50,580 nt of DNA from an uncultured Opitutia bacterium (GTDB lineage: Bacteria; Verrucomicrobiota; Verrucomicrobiia; Opitutales; Opitutaceae): contig CALFZM010000253.1 in assembly GCA_937952235.1 (NCBI GenBank), positions 1 through 50,580 on the forward strand. The letters run 5' to 3'. Position numbers and translations under genes: made by a program. The stretch's first letter is position 1, and each line of letters opens with the position of its first letter. This document shows, in pieces, positions 34,404 to 41,761 of this stretch. The notes under the pieces were generated by a model. That model saw only the letters and a program-made list of their open reading frames with translations, searched no databases and was not told the DNA's origin.

Positions 34404-34489
34404 AGGAGGAACGGCCTGTCCCAGGGCCGTTCTGCAGCCTGCACGCCGGCTCGTACCGCCAGCAGCCGGGGGACCGGCTGCTCCATCCT
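34404..34489 (+). repeat. Family 1-like two-hairpin 3'-end element, copy D (diverged stems)
   Basis: Begins 9 bp after the TonB receptor stop. Hairpin 1 is AACGGCC..GGCCGTT around TGTCCCAG. Hairpin 2 has stem AGCAGCCGG/CCGGCTGCT with loop GGGA. Stem sequences differ from other copies but pairing and the C-rich/G-rich loop order are kept. Ends GGAGGAAC and CTCCATCC. Confidence 0.75.
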
Positions 34490-34530
34490 TTCCCGTTTAC
34501 TCGCGACGGGGGCCCGCCACTTTCGCCGGG

Positions 34531-36357
34531 ATGAAGAAGCGGAATCCAGCCCGTCCCCTCGCCGAGAACAAACACCTGCTGCGGTGGGTCGAGAAGATGG
34601 CCGCGCTCTGCGAGCCGGCGGCGATCCACTGGGTCGACGGTTCGAAGGAGGAGTATGACCAGCTCTGCGCGCAGCTCGTCGCGGGCGGCACGTTCATCAA
34701 GCTGAACCAGAAACTCTGGCCGGGGTGCTATCTCGCCCGCTCCGATGCGAGCGACGTCGCCCGCGTCGAGGACCGCACGTTCATCTGCTCGCTTTCGAAG
34801 GACGCGGCGGGCCCGACCAACAACTGGGTCAACCCGTTCGACATGCGGAAGACGCTCAAGGGGCTTTTCCAGGGCTGCATGCAGGGTCGGACGATGTACG
34901 TCCTGCCGTTCAGCATGGGGCCGGTCGGCTCGCCGATGTCCCAGATCGGCGTGCAGCTCACCGACTCGGCCTACGTGGTCGTGAACATGCGCATCATGGC
35001 GCGCATCGGTAAGAAGGTCTTCGAGCTGATCGACCAGGACTTCAAGCGCGTCGTCCCCTGCGTGCATTCCGTCGGGGCGCCCCTCAAACCCGGGCAGAAG
35101 GACGTCGCCTGGCCGTGCAACCGGGAGAAGTACATCGTGCACTTCCCCGAGACCCGCGAGATCTGGAGCTATGGCTCGGGCTACGGCGGCAACGCCCTCC
35201 TGGGCAAGAAATGCTTCGCGCTGCGCATCGCCTCGGCGATGGCGCGCGATGAAGGCTGGATGGCCGAGCACATGCTCATCGTCGGCGTCCAGGATCCGGC
35301 GGGCCACAAGCACTACTTCGGCGCCGCGTTTCCGAGCGCCTGCGGCAAGACCAACTTCGCGATGCTCATTCCGCCCGAGCCGTTCCGGAAGCAGGGGTGG
35401 AAAGTCACGACCGTCGGCGACGACATCGCGTGGATCAAGCCCGATGCGAACGGCCGGCTGCGTGCGATCAATCCCGAGGCCGGCTTCTTTGGCGTCGCGC
35501 CCGGCACGAGCGCCCGGACCAACCCGAACGCGATGGCGGCGCTCGCGAAGAACACGATCTTCACCAACTGCGCGCTCACTCCTGCCGGAGGCGTGTGGTG
35601 GGAGGGCATGACCGATGAGCCGCCGCCGATGGCGACGGATTGGCAGGGACGCGTGTGGACGCCCGAGATCGCGCAGGCCACCGGCGCCAAGGCGGCCCAC
35701 CCGAATGCACGCTTCACGGCGCCGGCGAAGCAGTGTCCCACCATGGACGCCGACTGGGAGAAACCCGAGGGCGTGCCGATCAGCGCGTTTGTTTTCGGCG
35801 GCCGGCGCGCCGCCACGATGCCGCTCGTCTATCAGGCGTTCAACTGGTCGAGCGGGGTGTACGTGGGCGCCACCATGGGTTCGGAGATGACGGCCGCCGC
35901 GGCGGGCACGATCGGCAAGGTGCGGCGGGATCCGATGGCGATGCTGCCGTTCTGCGGCTACAACATGGGCGACTACTTCCGCCACTGGATCAGCATGCAG
36001 CGCCTGCTCAGCGAGACGCCGCGGATCTTCCACGTGAACTGGTTTCGCAAGGACAAGGACGGAAAATTCATGTGGCCGGGCTTTTCGGAAAACATGCGCG
36101 TGCTTCGCTGGATCTTCGACCGCGTGCGGGCGGGCGGCCGGGCCAGGGAGACGCCGATCGGCTGGGTGCCGCGCTACAAGGACATCGACTGGACCGGGCT
36201 CGATTTCGCGGAGGAGCGGTTCGAGGAACTGCAGGCGTTCGACCGCGCGGCGTGGCGCGCCGAGGTCCTCGGCCATGAGGAGCTGTTCATCGATCTCCAT
36301 TCCCACCTGCCGAAGGAGATGGTGTACGAGCGCGAGCTGCTGATCTGCCGCATGTAG
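34531..36357 (+). CDS. pckG: Phosphoenolpyruvate carboxykinase (GTP)
   Basis: Converts oxaloacetate and GTP to PEP, GDP and CO2 in gluconeogenesis (cytoplasm). The 608 residues are the normal length of the GTP class. The P-loop is PSACGKTN at 268-275 with the GTP-class hyper-reactive cysteine (Cys271) and the FPSACGKTNFAML context. Other family motifs are KDAAGPTNNWVNP, QGRTMYVLPFSMGP, GSGYGGNALLGKKCFALRIAS (shown in part), DDIAWI and the nucleotide-binding FHVNWFRKD. The ATG at 34531 lies right before the conserved N terminus; no Shine-Dalgarno is seen. It is followed by a strong intrinsic terminator. Function is secure. Confidence 0.98.
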   Translation: MKKRNPARPLAENKHLLRWVEKMAALCEPAAIHWVDGSKEEYDQLCAQLVAGGTFIKLNQKLWPGCYLARSDASDVARVEDRTFICSLSKDAAGPTNNWVNPFDMRKTLKGLFQGCMQGRTMYVLPFSMGPVGSPMSQIGVQLTDSAYVVVNMRIMARIGKKVFELIDQDFKRVVPCVHSVGAPLKPGQKDVAWPCNREKYIVHFPETREIWSYGSGYGGNALLGKKCFALRIASAMARDEGWMAEHMLIVGVQDPAGHKHYFGAAFPSACGKTNFAMLIPPEPFRKQGWKVTTVGDDIAWIKPDANGRLRAINPEAGFFGVAPGTSARTNPNAMAALAKNTIFTNCALTPAGGVWWEGMTDEPPPMATDWQGRVWTPEIAQATGAKAAHPNARFTAPAKQCPTMDADWEKPEGVPISAFVFGGRRAATMPLVYQAFNWSSGVYVGATMGSEMTAAAAGTIGKVRRDPMAMLPFCGYNMGDYFRHWISMQRLLSETPRIFHVNWFRKDKDGKFMWPGFSENMRVLRWIFDRVRAGGRARETPIGWVPRYKDIDWTGLDFAEERFEELQAFDRAAWRAEVLGHEELFIDLHSHLPKEMVYERELLICRM

Positions 36358-36388
36358 GCGCAAACGGCGCTCGCACCGGAAAACACGA

Positions 36389-36422
36389 GAGGCGCGGTGT
36401 TGCCACCGCGCCTCCGTTTTTT
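36389..36422 (+). terminator. Rho-independent terminator after pckG
   Basis: A perfect 11-bp stem, GAGGCGCGGTG paired with CACCGCGCCTC, with loop TTGC, followed by CG and six T residues. It begins 31 bp after the pckG stop. This is the clearest intrinsic terminator in the window. Confidence 0.93.
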
Positions 36423-36431
36423 GCCCTTTCA

Positions 36432-36474
36432 GACGTCAACGTTCCAACTACCGTAAGAACGTCCCCTTGACGTC
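36432..36474. promoter_or_regulatory. Inverted repeat GACGTCAA-N27-TTGACGTC, possible operator
   Basis: Perfect 8-bp arms GACGTCAA (36432-36439) and TTGACGTC (36467-36474), with inner GTTC and GAAC also complementary. It sits just past the pckG terminator, about 340 bp upstream of the first HDOD gene. It could be a dyad binding site or simply a second hairpin of the pckG 3' end. Confidence 0.3.
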
Positions 36475-36604
36475 GGAAAAGTGTGGGAATGGGTCTCTGA
36501 GGAAATTGGGGCCGCCCGGCGGTCCTCCCTGAACCATGTTACTTCCGCTGAAGCTGGTCTCCGCGTGGCTCGCGGGCCCGGCAGGGCGGATGTCGGGGTC
36601 TGGT

Positions 36605-36631
36605 GGGGTGGAGCGCCTCCGGGCGGCTGAA
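36605..36631 (+). repeat. Remnant of the family 1 hairpin repeat
   Basis: GGGTGGAGC followed after six bases by GGGCGGCTGAACG preserves both flanks of hairpin 1, with an internal deletion that removes most of the TCCC loop. No second hairpin is seen. Confidence 0.5.
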
Positions 36632-36814
36632 CGGAGCAAAAGACGCCAGACGCGCGGCGTCACGAAGGGTACGCTGACATTTCGGACAGCCGCATGCGCC
36701 GCGTACGCCCGGTCTCTCGCGCCGCGCCCGGTGGTTTTCCCGCGCGCGCCCTGAGGTTTTTCGCCTGCGCGGGGATGCTCACGTTTGTCGCGATTGTGCC
36801 GATTGCAGCGGCGC

Positions 36815-37684
36815 ATGGCCGTCGTTTCCGCGAGCAGTTCGACATTTTCCCGTGAAAAACTCCTGCAGGTGGCGCGGATGCTGCCGGCGGACCTGCAGGT
36901 ACTCTCGCAGCTCGGCGAGATGCTGCAGGACGTCAACAGCGACCTCGACGCCGTGGCGGCGCTCCTGCGCAAGGACGTCGCGCTGGCGACGCGGATCGTG
37001 CGGGTGAGCAACAGCTCGGTTTTCGGTGGCGGCGGCCAGGTGGCGTCGACCGAGGAGGCCGTGAATCGCGTCGGCTTCGGGGAGATCCTCAAGCTTGTCG
37101 GCACCGCCTCGGCCGCGCGCTTTTCGGATCGCGCGCTGGAGCATTACGGCATCCCGGCGGAGCTGCTGGGCGACAACATGCTGTTCTGCGCGCTCGCCGC
37201 CGAGGCGCTGGCGTGCGCCGCCGGCGTCGATGCGCGCGTGGCGTATACCGCCGGGCTGATGCGTCCGCTCGGCCTGATGGTGCTCGACCGCGCCTGCCGG
37301 GGGCAGCTCGCCCCCGCCCAGGCATTCGCCCCGGACCGCTGGCCGAACTATTCGGCGTGGGAAGGCAGCCTCTTCGGCCTGGGAAGCGGCGAGGTCGCCG
37401 CGATGATCCTGGAGGAATGGCGCTTTCCCACGGAGCTGACGACGGCGATCCGCGGCCATCATCTTTCGCGTGCATCCGATCGAGAGGATCCCCTGACGGT
37501 GATCCTGCACGTCGCCGCGGGGCTCGCGGATCGCAGCGGGCGGGGCTTTGTGGGGGAGGCCAGTTGGTGGAACTTTTCCCCGCAGAGCCTCGCTCTTCCA
37601 GCGGCGGCCGGCATCGATCTTGCCGCCACGCTCACGGCGGTCGAGGAGGCGTTCGCCGGCGCGAAGGCGGCCCTCAAGGGCTGA
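36815..37684 (+). CDS. HDOD-domain protein 1
   Basis: A 289-residue cytoplasmic signalling protein built around an HDOD domain (about 20-215). The family core is visible as ATRIVRVSNSSVFGGGG, STEEAVNRVGFGEILKLVGTA and an AYTAGLMRPLGLMVLD helix. HDOD domains are degenerate HD phosphohydrolase folds that usually lack metal-site residues and act in regulation by scaffolding. There is no attached GGDEF, EAL or receiver domain. The ATG at 36815 is used; a few codons of upstream frame are possible. It is the first of three paralogues (also 37761 and 39672) with the same layout, so local duplication is likely. Confidence 0.88.
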   Translation: MAVVSASSSTFSREKLLQVARMLPADLQVLSQLGEMLQDVNSDLDAVAALLRKDVALATRIVRVSNSSVFGGGGQVASTEEAVNRVGFGEILKLVGTASAARFSDRALEHYGIPAELLGDNMLFCALAAEALACAAGVDARVAYTAGLMRPLGLMVLDRACRGQLAPAQAFAPDRWPNYSAWEGSLFGLGSGEVAAMILEEWRFPTELTTAIRGHHLSRASDREDPLTVILHVAAGLADRSGRGFVGEASWWNFSPQSLALPAAAGIDLAATLTAVEEAFAGAKAALKG

Positions 37685-37760
37685 CGCGCGGCCGTCTCCG
37701 CCCGTGACGGCCGCGGCGGGCCGCTCAAGTGGCCGCTTCGCCGTGCCGATAACGGACGTC

Positions 37761-38630
37761 ATGAGTGAATCCGTCGTCGCCCCAGCGATCGCGCTGACGC
37801 GGGAAAACATCCTCGTCCATGCCCGCCTCCTGCCCGCGGCGCCCCAGGTGTTGGGCGGGCTCTGTGAACTGCTGGCCGATGCCAACGTCGACCTCGATCG
37901 CATCGCGGCGGAGATCCGGCTTGAGCCGGCCCTCGCGGCGCGCGTGCTGCGCGTGAGCAACAGTGCCGCCTTTTCCGGCGGACAGCGCATCGGTTCGGTG
38001 GACGAGGCGGTGACGCGCGTCGGTTTTGGCGAAGTGCTGCAGCTCGTCGGGGCCGCCACGGTCGCCGGCGTGGTCGACCGGGAACTTTCGTGCTACGGCA
38101 TCTCGGCCGACCGGCTGCGCGAGACGATGCTGCTGCACGGCCTGGCCGCCGAGGCGCTGGCCGCGCGCGCGGGGCTCGATTCGCGGGATGCGTATTCCGC
38201 CGGGCTGCTGCGCGCCGTGGGCATGATGGTGGTCGATCATGCGGGTCGACTCGTTCTAAAGGCCGCCGAGGCCTTCGACCCGGCGCGCCATGCGACCTAC
38301 GCCGCTTGGGAGGAAGAGCGCTTCGGTGTCACCGGGATGGAAGCGGCCGCACTCGTGTTCGAATCGTGGCAGTTTCCTCCACAACTTGCGAACGCCATGC
38401 GGCAGCACCTGCGGGTCGACGACGAGGCCGCGGTCGACCGTTTCAGCCTGATCCTGCACCTCGCCGGTGGCATCGTCGCGGAGCGCAAACTCGCGCTTCC
38501 CGGAGAGTCGTCGTGCTGGAACGTGACGCCGGCGCGGCTGGAGGCGGCCGGCCTGGACGAGGAGCAGTACCTGCGCGCGAGCAACCAGGCGGCGGCCTCG
38601 TTCGAGCGGCAGCGCGCCGCATTGTACTGA
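37761..38630 (+). CDS. HDOD-domain protein 2
   Basis: A paralogue of the preceding gene with exactly the same length (289 residues). The shared core reads AARVLRVSNSAAFSGGQ, SVDEAVTRVGFGEVLQLVGAA and DAYSAGLLRAVGMMVVDHAG, and the C-terminal region has SSCWNVTPARLEAAGLDEEQ, matching SWWNFSPQSLALPAAAGID in protein 1. The ATG at 37761 follows the first gene by 76 bp, so an operon is likely. No catalytic HD pair is evident. Function is unknown beyond probable regulation. Confidence 0.88.
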   Translation: MSESVVAPAIALTRENILVHARLLPAAPQVLGGLCELLADANVDLDRIAAEIRLEPALAARVLRVSNSAAFSGGQRIGSVDEAVTRVGFGEVLQLVGAATVAGVVDRELSCYGISADRLRETMLLHGLAAEALAARAGLDSRDAYSAGLLRAVGMMVVDHAGRLVLKAAEAFDPARHATYAAWEEERFGVTGMEAAALVFESWQFPPQLANAMRQHLRVDDEAAVDRFSLILHLAGGIVAERKLALPGESSCWNVTPARLEAAGLDEEQYLRASNQAAASFERQRAALY

Positions 38631-38746
38631 GTTACTGCCGGCGGTTCCGTCGGCCGGGGAAGTTTTTCCTGGGAATTTCCTCCCGGGACGCCTTGCGGAA
38701 GGAGGTCGCGTACGGGAAATTGGCGGGGCTCATCCTCGCCCCCCTT

Positions 38747-39589
38747 ATGCGCACGTCCGCCGTTTCCCGTATTCGTTTCCTCGTGGGTTCCCTCGCTCTC
38801 TCGGTGCTCGCCCTGGCTGGCGGCCCGGCTCGGGCGGAATCCGCCGCGGGCGGGGCGCGGACCGCGACGCGCGAGGAACTCGCGCTGCTGCATGACGTGC
38901 TGCACCAGACCGCGGAGCATTACCGCCGGTGGGCGTTTTCCGAGCACCGGATCGTGCGCGACACCAAGGGCCAGATCAAGACGGAGACCCGTCTGACGCA
39001 CGATCCGTCGAAGCCGTATGCGGAGCAGTGGGTGCCGATTTCGATCAATGGCCGCGAACCGACCGAACGGGAAAAGGCGCAATACCGGCGTCGGGGCGAG
39101 AAGGGCGCGGACTCGGAGTCGCAATTCGGCTACGTGCGACATCCGGATGCGCGCAACCGCCGGACCTTGGGCGAACTGATCGAGCTGGACCGCGCGAGCA
39201 TCGCGAGCGAATCGCCGACGCATCTCGTCTTCGAGGTCCCGTTGCTCAAGCAGGGCAACGAACGTTTCCCGCCCGAGAAGTTTCAAGTCCTGGCGCGCAT
39301 CCGGAAGGAGGGCGCCCGGCTCGAGAGCATCGCGGTCAAGCTGCGCGAGTCGTTTCGATCGCGCCTCGTGTTCAAGGTGAAGTCCGGCGAAGGCACGCTG
39401 AACTTCGCGACGATCGACCCCAAGTATCCGCCGGCGCTGGTGGGGATCGAGGGCGATGCGGCGGCGTCGGTGCTCTTCGTGCCGATCGGTGGTTCGATGG
39501 AGTTGAAGCGGACGGACTTGCGTCACGTGAAGCTCTTTGACGAGCGGTTTGATGTGCAGATCGGGACGTTGAAGGCGATCGACTTCTGA
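38747..39589 (+). CDS. Secreted protein of unknown function within the HDOD cluster
   Basis: A 280-residue product with a signal peptide (FLVGSLALSVLALAGGPARA). The mature protein is rich in charged residues and beta strands: ALLHDVLHQTAEHYRRWAFS, an Arg/Glu-rich middle (PTEREKAQYRRRGEKGADS), FEVPLLKQGNERFPPEKFQV and a final GGSMELKRTDLRHVKLFDERF. I do not recognise the family and see no cysteine or catalytic motif. The ATG at 38747 immediately precedes the signal peptide. It lies 116 bp after HDOD protein 2 and 82 bp before HDOD protein 3 on the same strand, so it may be co-expressed with them. Confidence 0.78.
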   Translation: MRTSAVSRIRFLVGSLALSVLALAGGPARAESAAGGARTATREELALLHDVLHQTAEHYRRWAFSEHRIVRDTKGQIKTETRLTHDPSKPYAEQWVPISINGREPTEREKAQYRRRGEKGADSESQFGYVRHPDARNRRTLGELIELDRASIASESPTHLVFEVPLLKQGNERFPPEKFQVLARIRKEGARLESIAVKLRESFRSRLVFKVKSGEGTLNFATIDPKYPPALVGIEGDAAASVLFVPIGGSMELKRTDLRHVKLFDERFDVQIGTLKAIDF

Positions 39590-39671
39590 GCGCGGCGATT
39601 TTTTTGCGGCGCGTGCGTTTTCTCCTCATCCGAAGGGGGGAATGTGCCGAAGTGTTACCATCTTTTTCGCC

Positions 39672-40502
39672 ATGCCGCTTTCGCGCGAAGCCATCATCAC
39701 GCTCGGTAACAAGATTGCCCCGGCCGCGGTGACGTTCAGCCGCCTGCGGTCCATGCTCATGGATCCGGACACGGATCTGAGCGAGATCTCCCAACTGATC
39801 CGGCTCGATCAGGCGCTGACCTTTCACGTCGTGCGCGTGAGCAACAGCGTGCTGTTCGGCATGCGGGAGCGCACGGACTGCCTCGACACCGCGATTGGGC
39901 GGGTGGGGCTCGGGGAGATCTTCCGGCTGGTCGGACTCGCGACGACGCAGCAGATCTGCCAGCGCGACCTGAAGGCCTATCGCATCACGGCCAGCCGGCT
40001 GTGGGAAAACGCCGTCGCCTCGGCGGCCGCGGCCGAGGTGCTCGCGCAACGCGCCGGACGCGATCCGGGCCTGGCCTACACCGCCGGCCTCCTGCGCACG
40101 CTCGGACGCGTCGTGATCGACGCGGCGGGCCTCGGCAAAGTGTACCCGGGCGAGGCCGAGTGGCCGTCGATCCTGGACTGGGAGCGGTCCACCTTCGGCG
40201 TCACGTCCATTGAGGTGGCGACGACGCTGCTCGAGCACTGGCGTTTTCCGGACGAGCTGGTCGACGCGGTCCGCGGACACTTCGAGCCCGTCGGCACGGA
40301 CGGCGTGAATCTCAGCGCGTGCGTCTTGAATCTCGCCTGCGGTGTCGCGGCCCGTTTCGGGCTCGACCTGCCGGGGGAGGAGGGCGTCTGGGATTGCACC
40401 CCGGCCAAGCTCACGCTGGCGGGGGTCACCGAAGCCGATCTCGACGAGTGCGCCAACCGCGCCCGCGCCCACTACGTGCTGCTCTGCGCCAGCGTGGCTT
40501 GA
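39672..40502 (+). CDS. HDOD-domain protein 3
   Basis: The third paralogue, 276 residues and the most diverged of the set. It keeps TFHVVRVSNSVLFGMR, CLDTAIGRVGLGEIFRLVGLA, LAYTAGLLRTLGRVVID and the C-terminal VWDCTPAKLTLAGVTEADL, aligned with the NFSP/NVTP block of its paralogues. The ATG at 39672 (MPLSREAIITLG) is used; an in-frame GTG at 39642 would add ten residues. The ECF sigma gene follows after about 130 bp. Confidence 0.87.
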   Translation: MPLSREAIITLGNKIAPAAVTFSRLRSMLMDPDTDLSEISQLIRLDQALTFHVVRVSNSVLFGMRERTDCLDTAIGRVGLGEIFRLVGLATTQQICQRDLKAYRITASRLWENAVASAAAAEVLAQRAGRDPGLAYTAGLLRTLGRVVIDAAGLGKVYPGEAEWPSILDWERSTFGVTSIEVATTLLEHWRFPDELVDAVRGHFEPVGTDGVNLSACVLNLACGVAARFGLDLPGEEGVWDCTPAKLTLAGVTEADLDECANRARAHYVLLCASVA

Positions 40503-40632
40503 GGTGACGCGAGGCATCCTGGCCCCGGGCCAGGGACCACGAAAGCGCGCCGGCAAGTAAAGGCCCGGCCACCGGCGGGGCGCGGGCGCATCCTTGCGTC
40601 CATCGGGTCGCCTCGGTAGGGCAGACCTGCAC

Positions 40633-41364
40633 ATGCCGTCCCTGCGCGAGTTTCCGCCGGACGAACCGGCTTCGCCGCGGCGGGGCGATGCGCGAGCGGA
40701 CACCCCGCCGGAGAAACCCTGCAACTTTGGGCAGGCGCCGGGGGTTGTGCGGAGGAACGATGATCCTGCCGTGCACACCTCCGAGCCGGGCGTAGCGACG
40801 CCGGTCGACTTCACGACCTTCATGCGCAACTACCAGGACATGGTCTTTTCCACCGCCGCGCGGCTGACCGGCAACGACGCGCAGGCCGAGGACATCGCGC
40901 AGGAGGTGTTCCTCAAGGCCTACGAGAATTTCCCGCGCCTCGCCGCCAGTCCGACCGCGGGGGGCTGGCTCAAGACCGTCGCGACCAACCTGTCGCTGAA
41001 CCACCTGACCCGTTACCGCCGCCGCTGGCGGTTTTTCTCCGAGTTTGAACGGGCGGAGACAGAGGGGGAGGGCGATCCGGTGCCGGTCGAGTTTGCTGCG
41101 CCGGAGGTCTTCTTCCCGGCGCTCGATGCGCGGGAGCGACGCGAGGTGGTCGAGGCCGCGCTGGCGGAGCTGCCGGAGCACCAGCGGCTCCCGCTCGTCC
41201 TGTTCCACTTCGAGGAGATGGCCTATGACGAGATCGCGCGCCGGCTCGGCGTGTCGCTCGCCAAGGTCAAGACCGACATCCTGCGCGCCCGGGCGGCCCT
41301 CGCGCGCATCCTCCACCGCCGGGGCGCCGCGCCCGGCCAGGCGGGAGACCTGACTCCGTCATGA
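40633..41364 (+). CDS. ECF-type RNA polymerase sigma factor
   Basis: An alternative sigma factor. Region 2 is seen as FMRNYQDMVFSTAARLTGN, AEDIAQEVFLKAYENF and GGWLKTVATNLSLNHLTRYR. Region 4 is AALAELPEHQRLPLVLFHFEEM followed by YDEIARRLGVSLAKVKTDILRA. The ATG at 40633 gives 243 residues with a 46-residue disordered leader. The GTG at 40771 would give 197 residues, the normal ECF length, and may be the true start. A GGAGG lies just upstream of an out-of-frame ATG at 40760 that encodes only 11 codons. The stop overlaps the next gene's ATG by 4 bp, so a membrane partner acting as anti-sigma or regulator is expected there. Confidence 0.92.
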   Translation: MPSLREFPPDEPASPRRGDARADTPPEKPCNFGQAPGVVRRNDDPAVHTSEPGVATPVDFTTFMRNYQDMVFSTAARLTGNDAQAEDIAQEVFLKAYENFPRLAASPTAGGWLKTVATNLSLNHLTRYRRRWRFFSEFERAETEGEGDPVPVEFAAPEVFFPALDARERREVVEAALAELPEHQRLPLVLFHFEEMAYDEIARRLGVSLAKVKTDILRARAALARILHRRGAAPGQAGDLTPS

Positions 41365-41752
41365 AACCTGCCCCCGACCGCGAGGCGCGACTGGAACAGT
41401 GGGTGCGCGGGACGATCCGCGACCTGCCACCCCGGGCCGCGCCGCCTACCCTCGAGCTGCGCGTGCGGGGTTGCTGGCGCTCGCGCTCGCGGCGGCGGCC
41501 GTCGTGGTCGTATCCGGAATCTGGATTGGCGGCGGCGTCGAGGCCCGCCTGCCGGCGGCGCTCGACCCGGCGCCGCGCTGGCTCGAGCACGCCTGGACCG
41601 TCGGGCGCGCGCTGCATCGCTGTGGCGCGGTCGCGGAGCGCGCCATCCCGGCGGGCTGGCTCTATGGCGGGCTGGCGGTCGTTGCCTCCCTCTATCTCAC
41701 CCTCTTCGGGCTCGGCGCGGCAGCCTACCGCGCGCTGCTGCCCCGGACCTGA
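41361..41752 (+). pseudogene. Frameshifted membrane partner of the ECF sigma factor
   Basis: The ATG at 41361 overlaps the sigma stop by 4 bp (ATGA). It encodes a cytoplasmic start, DREARLEQWVRGTIRDLPPR then PPTLELRVRG, and then continues into Arg/Ser-rich nonsense. In the next frame, from about 41470, a typical membrane tail appears: ALALAAAAVVVVSGIW, a short outer segment, and WLYGGLAVVASLYLTLFGLG ending at 41752. Together they look like one small two-TM protein with a frameshift, and possibly a short deletion, near 41465. It is either an inactivated gene or a sequencing error. The downstream frame alone has only a weak GTG start at 41399. Confidence 0.7.
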
Positions 41753-41761
41753 AGCCCGTTG

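Larger units (their letters stand above)
36423..36814. other. 392-bp intergenic region with a repeat remnant
   Basis: Between the pckG terminator and the first HDOD gene. It contains an inverted repeat (36432-36474) and a remnant of the family 1 hairpin repeat at 36605-36631 (GGGTGGAGC, GGGCGGCTGAACG). No open frame has family features. It must hold the promoter of the HDOD gene, but I cannot place it. Confidence 0.55.
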
